The translations under genes were made by a program, and so were the position numbers. Positions 17,091 to 26,465 of a DNA stretch of 64,000 bases are shown piece after piece (position 1 is the first letter of the stretch; each line of letters begins with the position of its first letter). The DNA comes from Danxiaibacter flavus. GTDB lineage: Bacteria > Bacteroidota > Bacteroidia > Chitinophagales > Chitinophagaceae. Under the pieces are notes generated by a model. The model had not been told where the DNA came from. It ran no database searches and saw only the letters and a list, made by a program, of their open reading frames with translations. Where the stretch lies: the NCBI RefSeq assembly GCF_041060425.1, contig NZ_JAULBC010000007.1, forward strand, positions 310,001-374,000, given 5' to 3'.

Positions 17091-20000
17091 TTAAAACCTG
17101 ACAGTAACCCCCGCTGTAATTGATTTTGCATTAGGATAAGAACCGTAATCAATGCTTTGACTTACATCAGCTCCTGCACCTGAAGTCAGGCTTGTAGTCT
17201 CCGGATCGAAGCCTTTATATTTTGTGATGGTTAGTAAATTGGCACCACTTACAAATAGTTTAATGTTTACTTTTTTCAATAGCGATTGTGGAAGATCATA
17301 ACCAAGACTGATATTTTTCAACCTGATGAAACTGCCATCCTCAAGAAAACGTGTAGACTGTGTATAATTTTTACCGGTTGTAGTAAAAGCAGGTATATCG
17401 GAAGTTTCATTTACGCCAGGGATGTACCTGTTTTTTATGTCAGCAATGGTTGCCTGGCGAATGTCTGCATTCGCAGAGATGGCTGCGGCATATAAGTAAT
17501 CAAGTTTGTCGTACCCTCCAACTGCCTGAACAAATATATTGAGTGTAAAATGCTTGTAGGTTGCAGTATTGTTCCAGCCCCATGTATATTTAGGAAGACC
17601 GTGACCAATCACATGATAATCGTTTCCGTCGATCTTGTGATCTCCGTTCAGGTCAAGATATTTTGAATCGCCGGCAACGTTTCCGTATAGAGCGGCATCT
17701 TTATCAGCAGCCTTCCATGTACCCAGGTAAGTCAGTCCCCAATATGAACCCAAAGGCATTCCTGGGATCAGTACGAACTCGGGTTGTGCTGATAGCCCGG
17801 CTCCTACCGAAGACCCCGCAAAAAGCTTGTTCTGACCCGCATTCAAACTAACCACTTTATTATGAAGAATGGACAAGTTGAACGATGTGGTCCAATTGAT
17901 TTTTGTGGCCACCGGAACACCTGTCACGGTAAACTCGTAGCCGGAATTATCCATTGCCCCCACATTTGAAAGCATGGATCCTCCTCCGGCATATGAAGGT
18001 ACAGGCACAGCCAACAGCAGGTCTTTAGTGTGCTTCATATAATAATCCGCGGCAAAGCTGAGGCGACCATTAAACACCTCTGCATCAATACCGAAATCGA
18101 GTTGCTGTGTCGACTCCCATTTCAAATTCTCATTACCAGGATTACCTAAAACAACACCGGAGGTAAGCGTGCCGCTGGTGAATGAAGTAGTCACATTTGA
18201 ATAACCAGTCATCGTTTGATAAGGATTGATGGCCTGGCTACCGGTAATACCATAACCTGCTCTTAGTTTCAGGCTGCTAAAAATATTCATGCGCTTAATA
18301 AAATCTTCTTCAGATAGTTTCCAGCCCAAACCGACAGAAGGGAAAGTGCTGTATTGGTTGCCTTTCTGAAATTTCGAAGAACCGTCCCGGCGTACAGACC
18401 CCGTAACCAGGTATTTATCCTTAAAGGAATAATTCACCCTGCCTAAATAAGAAATTAATCCATAATTCGAATAAGCAGTATTTACACCATATGATGAAGC
18501 CTGTGAAAGATTATAGTAGCCAAGCTCCGGAAAAGTAAGGTTATTGCCTGCTGCACTAAAACCATTGTTCTTATAGGTCTGCACTTCAAAAACAGCCGTC
18601 GCAGTGAGTCTGTGAACGTTATTAAATAAATGAGTGTAAGTCAAATTGTTGGTGCTTTGCAAACTAATGCTTTCAGCTGAGCTTCTTGAAGCACCGGGCA
18701 GGTTATTGCTTACTGCAGGTCCTGAATAGTTTAGCCCCTGTAAATTAATATAATTTGTACCCCCTGAAATATCCAACGTTAACCCCGGAGCAAACTGATA
18801 TTTCATTCCTAATAGAATATTGGCCGATGTATTTTGTTCGGTTTTATTCTGATCAAGTAATATAGCTACCGGGTTATAAGTAATGGAACTGACCGGATCA
18901 TTGACAGTGAAGTTACCTGACGCATCCCTCACAGGTACAGTTGGCGACCATGCCAATGCCTGGGTAACCGGCGACCATCTTCCCCCATCTCCATTCACAT
19001 TATTTTTTTCCTGCCTTGTTACAAATGAGTTTATGTACAGTGAAAGCTTGTTTGAAAGCTGAGAATTCAGGTTAGTTCTCAACGAAAACCGTTTATAGTA
19101 AGAATTAAGAAGGACACCTTTTTGATCTAAATAATTTCCTCCAACATAAAAAGTAGTTTTATCTCCGCCACCTGAAATACCCAACAAATACTCCTGGCCT
19201 GGCGCTGTTCTAAACACCTCATTTTGCCAATCGGTGCCGCCATATTTTGCAAAAGAGTCAATTTGGGATTGCGTAAAAGTAGGCGCAATACCTGTTGCTA
19301 TTGATCTGTCGTTGACTGTTCTGGCAAAATCTGCAGCATTCAGCAGATCCATTTTCTTAATAACTTTTGCAGTGGTGAACCTGGTAGAAAATTCCACCTG
19401 CACAGCTCCGCTTCTACCCTTTTTGGTAGAGATAAGCACAACGCCGTTTGCTCCGCGGCTACCATAGATAGCCGTCGCAGAAGCATCTTTTAAAACTTCA
19501 ATGCTTGCGATGTCGGATGGATTGATAGCGCTATAATCGGCCCCAACAAAACCATCAATGATGTATAACGGATTATTATTGCCCATTATTGAATTGTTAC
19601 CACGAATGCGAATGGACACGTCGCCACCAGGAGATCCTGCATTCGAGATCACCTGCACTCCTGCAGACCTGCCCTGTAACACCTGTGAAACAGATGTTAC
19701 CGGCTGGTCCTTGAAATCTTTTGTTGAAATAGATGTAACAGAACCCGTAAGATCTTTTTTTCGTTGCGATCCATAACCTATTACAACAATATCATCCAGC
19801 TTTTCGTAATGATTTTTCAATTGGATATCCATTGTACCGGAGGCAGCAATCACTTCTTTTGTTTCGAAGCCAACGTGCGAAATTACAAGTGTACCGCCCG
19901 AAGGTACTGTTAGGATAAAAGCTCCTGATGCATCTGTTTTTACAGCAACTCCTGAGCTCTTTAATGCAATTGTTACCCCCTGAAGAGGCTTGTTGTCCTG

Positions 20001-20093
20001 ATCTTTTACAATGCCATTTACGTTCATATTCTGTGCCGAACCATACAGAACAAAACAAAACAACATACCAAGCAATAGCAGAATCTTTTTCAT
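17091..20093 (-). CDS. SusC/RagA family TonB-dependent outer-membrane transporter
   Basis: A 1000-residue TonB-dependent receptor. After a signal peptide (LLLLGMLFCFVLYGSAQ) comes the carboxypeptidase-regulatory-like domain (NVNGIVKDQDNKPLQGVTI), a TonB-box-like segment (DDIVVIGYGSQRKKDLTGSV, about 101-120), the plug with IRGNNSIMGNNNPLYIIDG and IEVLKDASATAIYGSRGANG, and a long beta barrel ending in a terminal phenylalanine (VTVRF). There is no N-terminal STN domain, so signalling through an anti-sigma factor is unlikely and HTCS control fits better. It works with the SusD protein just downstream. A candidate promoter lies about 77 bases upstream. Confidence 0.94.
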   Translation of the reverse strand: MKKILLLLGMLFCFVLYGSAQNMNVNGIVKDQDNKPLQGVTIALKSSGVAVKTDASGAFILTVPSGGTLVISHVGFETKEVIAASGTMDIQLKNHYEKLDDIVVIGYGSQRKKDLTGSVTSISTKDFKDQPVTSVSQVLQGRSAGVQVISNAGSPGGDVSIRIRGNNSIMGNNNPLYIIDGFVGADYSAINPSDIASIEVLKDASATAIYGSRGANGVVLISTKKGRSGAVQVEFSTRFTTAKVIKKMDLLNAADFARTVNDRSIATGIAPTFTQSQIDSFAKYGGTDWQNEVFRTAPGQEYLLGISGGGDKTTFYVGGNYLDQKGVLLNSYYKRFSLRTNLNSQLSNKLSLYINSFVTRQEKNNVNGDGGRWSPVTQALAWSPTVPVRDASGNFTVNDPVSSITYNPVAILLDQNKTEQNTSANILLGMKYQFAPGLTLDISGGTNYINLQGLNYSGPAVSNNLPGASRSSAESISLQSTNNLTYTHLFNNVHRLTATAVFEVQTYKNNGFSAAGNNLTFPELGYYNLSQASSYGVNTAYSNYGLISYLGRVNYSFKDKYLVTGSVRRDGSSKFQKGNQYSTFPSVGLGWKLSEEDFIKRMNIFSSLKLRAGYGITGSQAINPYQTMTGYSNVTTSFTSGTLTSGVVLGNPGNENLKWESTQQLDFGIDAEVFNGRLSFAADYYMKHTKDLLLAVPVPSYAGGGSMLSNVGAMDNSGYEFTVTGVPVATKINWTTSFNLSILHNKVVSLNAGQNKLFAGSSVGAGLSAQPEFVLIPGMPLGSYWGLTYLGTWKAADKDAALYGNVAGDSKYLDLNGDHKIDGNDYHVIGHGLPKYTWGWNNTATYKHFTLNIFVQAVGGYDKLDYLYAAAISANADIRQATIADIKNRYIPGVNETSDIPAFTTTGKNYTQSTRFLEDGSFIRLKNISLGYDLPQSLLKKVNIKLFVSGANLLTITKYKGFDPETTSLTSGAGADVSQSIDYGSYPNAKSITAGVTVRF

Positions 20094-20169
20094 AACGGTT
20101 TGATTTTAGACGGTGCCCTTTGCCTGTATCAACGGTAATACCGCATGATACCAGCATCACTTTTTTAAT

Positions 20170-20199
20170 AAAATTTAAGATTCGCCGGAAACAGCCAAA
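20170..20199 (-). promoter_or_regulatory. candidate susC promoter
   Basis: On the minus strand TTTG (20199-20196), 18 bases, then TAAATTTT (20177-20170), one mismatch to TAnnTTTG. The spacing is identical to that of the promoter before the kinase gene. It implies a leader of about 70 bases. Confidence 0.45.
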
Positions 20200-20402
20200 T
20201 TTGCAGTGTTATCAAGAAATTAATGAAGTAAGATGCTATGGCAACCAGTCAATTTATAATTCTACATAAGCGCAGTATGTTTTGTCTTTCCTGTTTATAT
20301 TAACTGCATAGCCAAACGTATTAGTTCATCATCATTACAGCAAACAATTGTGCAATTCCAGCAAGTTTTGTACTGTAAATCTGATTAAAAGCGGGGATTC
20401 AA

Positions 20403-20432
20403 TGGGGTGATAAAAATCTTCATTTGGGGTGA
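20403..20432 (-). promoter_or_regulatory. direct repeat TGGGGTGA, candidate regulator-binding site
   Basis: TGGGGTGA at 20403-20410 and again at 20425-20432, 22 bp apart, about two helix turns, each followed by A-rich sequence. It lies in the 404-base gap between the response-regulator gene and susC, some 200 bases upstream of the susC promoter candidate. A related half-site TGGGGTAAAATTTT stands at 15422-15435 upstream of the GH88 gene. An AraC-type dimer could bind such a repeat. The rest of this gap (20094-20497) holds no gene. Confidence 0.4.
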
Positions 20433-20497
20433 AAATTGTATGTCCCGGTATACTTATTATTTAATGCAAAATCAACTTGTAAAGCATTATGAAGTAA

Positions 20498-21271
20498 TTA
20501 TTCGTATTTTCCTTTGGCACGTTCGATATATTCTGAAGGCGTTTTGCCAAACTGCTTTTTAAACTCCTTACTAAAATATTTGCTATCGCTAAAACCCACT
20601 TCCCAGGCCACTTCTGCTACATTCAATTTGTCTTTTGAAAGTAATACTGCTGCTTTTCGTAATCGAAGTGATTTGATAAATTCGCCGATGGGCGTTTGTG
20701 TTAATGCATTAAACTTTTTATAAAGCACTGCTTTGCTCATGCCAATGTCCTTTGACAGGTCTGATACGTTGTAGTCGGCATTTGACAAATTTTCATTAAT
20801 AACAAGCATTAATCTTTCCATAAATTTTTTATCAACCGTTCCCACTTCTACTTCCAGCGGTTCCAGCAAAACCTTTTGACTATATCGCTCGCGAATAGCT
20901 TCCCGCGATTTCAGTAAATTGTTGATATATGATTGAAGTATCTGTACACTAAAAGGCTTGGTGAGATAAAGATCGACGCCACTTTCAAGTCCTTCGAGTT
21001 GTTGCTCAACAGCTATCTTCGCCGTTAACATAATCACCGGTATATGACTGGTGCGCTCATCATTTTTAAGTTTTCTGCAAAACTGGTTACCATCCATTTC
21101 CGGCATCATTACGTCGGTCACAATCAAATCAGGGATTTCTGTAACCGCAATTTCCCACCCTTGTTTGCCATTACTTGTTTCAAGAAACTCGTAATATGGC
21201 ACCAGGCACATCTTTATAAACTCACGGAGTTCGGCATTGTCTTCTACAATAAGAATTTTATTGACTTTCAT
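20498..21271 (-). CDS. response regulator with AraC-type HTH (separated C-terminal part of an HTCS)
   Basis: A 257-residue protein. The receiver domain (1-118) starts KILIVEDNAELREF and has the phosphoacceptor Asp53 in IVTDVMMPEMDG, and Lys105 in LTKPF. An AraC-type double helix-turn-helix follows (about 150-252): YNVSDLSKDIGMSKAVLYKKF and VAEVAWEVGFSDSKYFSKEFKKQFGKTPSEY. In canonical HTCS proteins these two domains are fused behind the kinase. Here the gene begins seven codons after the kinase stop, in the same reading frame, and the linker codons contain no further stop. It should activate the downstream susCD genes. Confidence 0.92.
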   Translation of the reverse strand: MKVNKILIVEDNAELREFIKMCLVPYYEFLETSNGKQGWEIAVTEIPDLIVTDVMMPEMDGNQFCRKLKNDERTSHIPVIMLTAKIAVEQQLEGLESGVDLYLTKPFSVQILQSYINNLLKSREAIRERYSQKVLLEPLEVEVGTVDKKFMERLMLVINENLSNADYNVSDLSKDIGMSKAVLYKKFNALTQTPIGEFIKSLRLRKAAVLLSKDKLNVAEVAWEVGFSDSKYFSKEFKKQFGKTPSEYIERAKGKYE

Positions 21272-21289
21272 AACTGATAATAAAGTGGA

Positions 21290-24200
21290 TTAAGAAACTT
21301 TTGAGTTAAGAACAATGCTTTTAGGAACATACTCTTTCTCCAGCGTAAGTGTTATTGTAAAACAGGTTTCAGGCTGCGCATTATGAGCAGCGTCATCGCT
21401 GCGAAACACCAGCTTTCCTCCGTGCAACTCTACGAGACTTTTTGAGAATGCCAACCCTATTCCTGTACCAGAGGTATTATTAATGGCATTATCAGCTCTG
21501 TAAAAGGTACTGAAAATTTTATCCTGATTTTCTTTCGGAATGCCCGGTCCGTTGTCGTGCACTTCTATGTCTATTTCCTTCGCTTTTCTTTGAATTTTCA
21601 GCCACACTTTTCCATGCTCCGGCGTAAACTTTAATGCATTCGACAAGAGATTTGATACTACAATTTCCAGGTAATGCGCGTCAAAATATACCAGGCAACT
21701 TTTCTCCGAAGATTCCAACTGATACGCGATCATTTTCTTGTCCGCCATCTCCCTGAACTTCTCAAAAACTGTCCCAACAAATGGAACAATATCGCGTGGC
21801 TCAATGGTCAACTTCATATGCCCGGTATCAATTTTACGGACTTCCAGCAAATCTGTCGCAAGCTTCAATAACCGTTCAGCATTTGTTTTTATCATCTCCA
21901 GAAGCCGTTGATCCTCCTTCCTGCCACTTAGCTTCATCATCAGCATTTCAACAGGCCCCATGATCAGGGATAATGGCGTACGGATCTCATGAGAAATATG
22001 CGTGTAAAAATCCATTTTCATCTGATGCAATTCCTGCTGTTTCACAGCCAGCATATGTTCATATTTGAGCTTTCTGCGAAGTGCTGTACGTGATGATACG
22101 AACCAGACGATAATTGATGCAATCAGCCCTGTTACCAAAAAATAAAAGGTATACGCCCACCAGGTTTTCCATGGAGGCGGAAGGATGGTGATACCAAGGG
22201 CGGTTGGAGATTGCGTCCATATTCCGTCATTGTTGCCGGCTTTGACAAGCAGGCGATAATGGCCTGGTTGTAAACTGTTGAATGTGGCCGAATGAGCATG
22301 GGTAAACTGCCAGTCTGCATCGTATCCTTCCAACTTATATGCAGACTTGTTCTTGCCTGATTTTATAAAGTTTAAGACAGCATAATCTACCGTTATCACA
22401 TTTTGATCATACTTCAGTTCTATGTCTTTTGTTTGCAGGATATTGCCGGAAAGAATGCCGGTACTGTCAGATTTCGAGATTTGTTTACCATTAACAGCAA
22501 GGCCGGTTAGTACCACATCCGGGGCTGTACCATTGGTTTGAATGTCTTGTGGAGTAAATTCTACCAACCCCTTAAAGGTTCCAAAAAACATATGTCCGTT
22601 CAGATCCTTGAAATAAGAGTTATAGTTGAATACGTTTGCCGGCAATCCGTCCTCTACAGTGAATGTGTGCCATACCTTGCGGGCAGCATCCAAAAAGCTC
22701 AGCCCGCCATTGGTGCTGATCCATAAATTGTCGTTATCGTCATTCAAAATTCCGGTCACCTTGTTTCCTGCCAACCCATCGGAAGCGCTAAATGTTACAA
22801 ATGCATTTTTATCCGGATCATAAAAACAAAGGCCCTCATAGGTGCCGATCCAAATCTTGTGATGTTTATCTTCTGCAATGCAATTGATGTAGTCAGATAG
22901 CATTTTTCCATGAACATTGTTGCGTAAGTAGCCTGTAAGGTTTTCACCATCTGCATGCAGTTTGTTTAATCCCTGACGTGTGCCGATCCAGATATTATTT
23001 TTTGAATCGCGAAAAAAACAGGTGATTGCCTTGTTGGTTAATCTCCGGTTTGAAAGTATATCTTCAAATTTCTCAACGCGGTTAGTCGCCAGGTCAATAA
23101 CATCTACGCCATTTTCCTCTGTACCAACCCAAATCCTTTTTTCACCATCATACAGTAAAGCGATCACGTCATTGGAATTAAGTGCACCACTTTTTGTATT
23201 GCTATTAAACTCTTTTATCTTTTTCCCTGTTGAAGTAAGAACGTTGATGCCCCCACCATGCATTCCCACCCATATATTATTTTGATCATCTCTGATCAGC
23301 GTTTTCACCAGGTTTGAACTCAGCGAAGCAGGGTTTGTTTCGTCATTGCGGAATTGCTTTATTATGTTTGTCTTCCTGTCAATAAAATTCAACCCTTCAG
23401 CCTCTGTACCTACCCAAAGGTTGCCAGAACCATCGTTAATGATAGGATTCACTACGTTGCTGGATATTGTATTTTTGGCGCCTTCGTTCCGGTATACTTT
23501 GAAAGGAGTAGAAATAGATTCCGCTACGTTGAGACCACCAAAGAACGTTGCCACCCACATTGAACCCTGTCGGTCCTGCATAATATCCCAGATAGAATTA
23601 AAGTTCAGTGTCCGGTCATCACCGGGATCATGCACATATGTTTCAAATTTCAAGGAAACAGGATCCAATATGTCCAGCCCCTTTAAAGTGCCGATCCAAA
23701 GTTTTCCATTTTTATCACGGATAATCTTACGGATGATATTACTGATTGGTCCCTCGTCTATATTTTTGCCTCGTGCAAAGTGTCGTACAAGTCCATTATC
23801 CCCGGATATTCTGAAGATTCCATTTGAAGCAGTGCCTGCCCATATATTTTGGTATTGATCTTCTGCAATAGCAGTCACCTTATTTCCTTGCAGAATATGC
23901 TGTTCGTTTCGCCAATTGCGTGAAGACGGCGATGTAGCTAATGAGACCAACCCATTTGCTGTGCCGGCAAACATTCTGCCGGTGATACTTTGAAACAGCG
24001 AAGATACATCCAGAAGTGTTGAATCATTTGTATCAAAGGAGACTGAAGAGCATTTAAAGCCGAAACTTCCCGTCCTTGTAAAAATACTTATTCCTGCCTC
24101 AGTACCTACCCATAAATTCTTCCTGTTATCAAAGCATAGTGCTTTTACATCATTGTGGCAAAGGCTATTCTTATCTGCAGGCGAGTGATAGTAGACGCGG

Positions 24201-24562
24201 AATGAATCAAGTTTTATGTTGTACACATATAAACCATTATTGGTCCCGATCCATACATTGTCGTATTCATCGGCACATAACTGATTTATTTTGATACTTG
24301 CCCCAATGAAATTGTCGCGATAAAATGACTTGAAAACTTTGACCCTTGTACCGTCGTAGCGATTTAAGCCATCCATGGTACCCGCCCAAATAAACCCTTT
24401 GTTGTCCTGAGCAACAGATAGAACAGACCCGGATGAAAGCCCGTCCTCAACTGTAAGGTGTTTAAATATAAGCGGCGACTGTGCAATAGCTGCTTCAGCG
24501 ATGAGTTGTAACAAAAGCAGTGCTGACAATCCTAATATTGCGCGAACATTCTTCATTGGCAT
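21290..24562 (-). CDS. HTCS-type sensor histidine kinase with periplasmic beta-propellers
   Basis: A 1090-residue sensor. After the signal peptide come many reg_prop blades with the IWIGT / LWVGT pattern across about 40-700, a Y_Y_Y domain (about 700-775), one membrane segment (WWAYTFYFLVTGLIASIIV), then the kinase: H-box with His858 (FYTHISHEIRTPLS), N-box VSNLLSNALKFTP, and ATP loops DNGPGIP and GTGIGLAF. The protein ends in LNSKVS where an HTCS would go on into its receiver domain. It senses an oligosaccharide in the periplasm. The ATG at 24562 is chosen because the in-frame TTG at 24592 lies inside the promoter; ATG at 24556 is also possible. Confidence 0.92.
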   Translation of the reverse strand: MPMKNVRAILGLSALLLLQLIAEAAIAQSPLIFKHLTVEDGLSSGSVLSVAQDNKGFIWAGTMDGLNRYDGTRVKVFKSFYRDNFIGASIKINQLCADEYDNVWIGTNNGLYVYNIKLDSFRVYYHSPADKNSLCHNDVKALCFDNRKNLWVGTEAGISIFTRTGSFGFKCSSVSFDTNDSTLLDVSSLFQSITGRMFAGTANGLVSLATSPSSRNWRNEQHILQGNKVTAIAEDQYQNIWAGTASNGIFRISGDNGLVRHFARGKNIDEGPISNIIRKIIRDKNGKLWIGTLKGLDILDPVSLKFETYVHDPGDDRTLNFNSIWDIMQDRQGSMWVATFFGGLNVAESISTPFKVYRNEGAKNTISSNVVNPIINDGSGNLWVGTEAEGLNFIDRKTNIIKQFRNDETNPASLSSNLVKTLIRDDQNNIWVGMHGGGINVLTSTGKKIKEFNSNTKSGALNSNDVIALLYDGEKRIWVGTEENGVDVIDLATNRVEKFEDILSNRRLTNKAITCFFRDSKNNIWIGTRQGLNKLHADGENLTGYLRNNVHGKMLSDYINCIAEDKHHKIWIGTYEGLCFYDPDKNAFVTFSASDGLAGNKVTGILNDDNDNLWISTNGGLSFLDAARKVWHTFTVEDGLPANVFNYNSYFKDLNGHMFFGTFKGLVEFTPQDIQTNGTAPDVVLTGLAVNGKQISKSDSTGILSGNILQTKDIELKYDQNVITVDYAVLNFIKSGKNKSAYKLEGYDADWQFTHAHSATFNSLQPGHYRLLVKAGNNDGIWTQSPTALGITILPPPWKTWWAYTFYFLVTGLIASIIVWFVSSRTALRRKLKYEHMLAVKQQELHQMKMDFYTHISHEIRTPLSLIMGPVEMLMMKLSGRKEDQRLLEMIKTNAERLLKLATDLLEVRKIDTGHMKLTIEPRDIVPFVGTVFEKFREMADKKMIAYQLESSEKSCLVYFDAHYLEIVVSNLLSNALKFTPEHGKVWLKIQRKAKEIDIEVHDNGPGIPKENQDKIFSTFYRADNAINNTSGTGIGLAFSKSLVELHGGKLVFRSDDAAHNAQPETCFTITLTLEKEYVPKSIVLNSKVS

Positions 24563-24589
24563 AGCATATGCTGCAAAAATAATCAGGTT

Positions 24590-24619
24590 CAAACTTAATA
24601 AAATTACGATTAAGGCAAA
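24590..24619 (-). promoter_or_regulatory. promoter of the kinase / regulator operon
   Basis: On the minus strand TTTG (24619-24616), 18 bases, then TAAGTTTG (24597-24590), a perfect match to the Bacteroidota -33/-7 consensus. Transcription would start near 24583, about 20 bases before the ATG. Confidence 0.62.
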
Positions 24620-25894
24620 TCAATAATTGACCTGATGGCCTCATGAAAACAGACTCCTGCTTTAAGCAGAGCGTGGCTTTCCATTACATACACTATGTCT
24701 TTTTAAAGAGGGCATTTTTGTATTCCCCGCTTTTTCTAGCAGGTGTCTGAGGAAATCGATCCCCAGTTGAATAGCATTGAAAGCCCTGCTGAATAAGCAC
24801 TATAGATAGTGAATTGAGTCCAGATTGTTTCATTCCCTCCCTTTCACCTTCTTGCCAGGTTTTCTGCTCTCCTCTCAATTAAGCCTGCCAATCTACGAGA
24901 ATTATATGTAGACGTTTGTTGATTTTTTAACTTCAACATTATCAATGAAGTCTTCTACAAAACCTACATGCCCCTACAACTATTACAATATTACTCGTTA
25001 ATAGCTGCCACAGAGCAATTGAAGATGGTAATGTTCGAAATACATAGCCGTGTTCTTTTTCTGTTTGTAAAATTTGAGAGAGCACATAACTGATGCATGT
25101 TCTTTACCTTAGAAAATTGTGAATGTTAATTGTAAAAGTTGGTATCGAAAAACGAGGTACAATTTTGATTGTAGATTTGAAATTGCTGTAAAGCGCGCAA
25201 CTTTACATACTGAGCGTTTGGGGAGGAATAAAGAATGTTCAAACAAAGTCGCAAAGAACAAACAGCTTTAAAAGACAACAAGTCAAAGGATAAAAGTATT
25301 TATTGGATACACCCAAGCGTAATCAGCAAGGCCTCATCCGGCCATTGGATAACGGGCTAAAGTCGTCAACAAGCAATCATCAGCAGATTTAAAAAATACA
25401 TTTCAAAAAATTTTTTTATCAAAAAACACTCAAAAATTTTTCATAATTGAAATTCAATAATTTTTACAAATAACCCCGAAACATCAATAAAATCAACCAT
25501 TACAGCGCATCTAATCATTTTTTTAAAAATAAATCTGAGATTTTTTTTTCACGCTATTGCTAATAAAAATGTTTCGCATTACTTTCACTAAAATTTTTCA
25601 ACAATAAAACCTCAAGTAGTCCGTCACAAAGCAAATGACATAGTCCGTTACCAGTTTACCTAGTTTTATTTCCACTTTTAAAATCCTTTCTCCCACTGAA
25701 AAAACCCGCTATACCACACGCACTGTTACTTAGTCTAGCGATAGCTATATCTTAAAGCCAAAACTTTGAGATAATGCACTCTCTGTGCCTTTAATTTTCG
25801 CTTACATCAATGCACGTCCCCGCCTGATGTAATTCTTTCCCAGAGAATACAGTAGCCGAGCTATAAACCATTATGAAAACTAACCGTATAACAA
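24620..25894 (+). other. 1.27-kb non-coding leader region of the polysaccharide cluster
   Basis: No gene is supported. A 61-codon minus-strand ORF (24693-24878) has no recognisable content. A perfect 14-bp palindrome CACTATAGATAGTG lies at 24798-24811. A -7-like TAGATTTG occurs at 25172-25179 without a matching -33 box. Bases 25381-25600 are extremely AT-rich with A and T runs of 6-9, as in UP-like or curved DNA. The last 150 bases carry the first GATA-loop hairpin. The cluster promoter must be in here, but I could not place it with confidence. Confidence 0.5.
25736..25747 (+). promoter_or_regulatory. GATA-loop hairpin, ops-like candidate (copy 1)
   Basis: TAGC-GATA-GCTA: a 4-bp stem with a GATA loop, 147 bases before the antiterminator start. 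The E. coli RfaH element ops folds in the non-template strand as GC-GGTA-GC, one loop base different. Confidence 0.4.
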
Positions 25895-26404
25895 GTGAAA
25901 AAATTCCGCCCCAGTTGGTATGTGATCTATACCAGGCCACGCCATGAAAAAAAACTTGCGAGCGAGCTAACTGAAATGACCATCACTAGCTTCTTACCTA
26001 CCATCAAAAGCCTCAGGACATGGAACGATAGAAAAAAATTTGTTGACTCGCCACTGTTCCCGTCTTACATTTTTGTATATCTGAAAACTGCGCAGGAATA
26101 CTTTACCTGTTTGGGCCATGATAGTGTCCTCTTCTTTATAAAGCAAGGTAAAGATATTTGCCAGGTGCCTCAATCAATCATCGACGATATTAAGCTGATC
26201 GTTGCAAACGGAAAAAATATTGAGGTTTGCGAGGATAAACTTTCTCCGGGAAAACGTCTCATAATAACAGAAGGTCCATTCACAGGCTTCTCCTGTGAAA
26301 TAATTGAATATAAAGGCAGACAGAGAATATGGGTGCGAATTGATTTGCTTAAGCGAAACATATTACTGGATCTGCCAATTGATTACCTGGCTCAAACCGG
26401 GTAA
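25895..26404 (+). CDS. NusG-family transcription antiterminator (UpxY/RfaH-like)
   Basis: A 169-residue NusG paralog. The N-terminal domain (about 6-105) has WYVIYTRPRHEKKLASEL and the strand SPLFPSYIFVYL that NusG and RfaH use to hold the polymerase. The C-terminal part is a KOW domain (GKRLIITEGPFTGFSCEIIEY, about 124-144). In Bacteroides, UpxY proteins encoded as the first gene of a capsule operon keep polymerase from stopping in the long leader, and the position here is the same. The start is GTG at 25895; an ATG at 25873 is in another frame. Copies of a small hairpin occur on both sides of the gene, suggesting local recruitment. Confidence 0.85.
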   Translation: MKKFRPSWYVIYTRPRHEKKLASELTEMTITSFLPTIKSLRTWNDRKKFVDSPLFPSYIFVYLKTAQEYFTCLGHDSVLFFIKQGKDICQVPQSIIDDIKLIVANGKNIEVCEDKLSPGKRLIITEGPFTGFSCEIIEYKGRQRIWVRIDLLKRNILLDLPIDYLAQTG

Positions 26405-26430
26405 TTAATAACAAAATTGTGACTGACACG

Positions 26431-26442
26431 TAGCGATAGCTT
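26431..26442 (+). promoter_or_regulatory. GATA-loop hairpin, ops-like candidate (copy 2)
   Basis: TAGC-GATA-GCTT, 27 bases after the antiterminator stop, in the 106-base gap before the OPX gene. Same strand and same 10-base core AGCGATAGCT as copies 1 and 3. Confidence 0.4.
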
Positions 26443-26465
26443 TGTCCGAAAGGCAAGCCACGCTT

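Noticed and set aside
24693..24878. 61-codon minus-strand ORF upstream of the kinase operon, possible transposase remnant
   Set aside because: No recognisable motif; other frames also give short open stretches, so no IS family can be supported.
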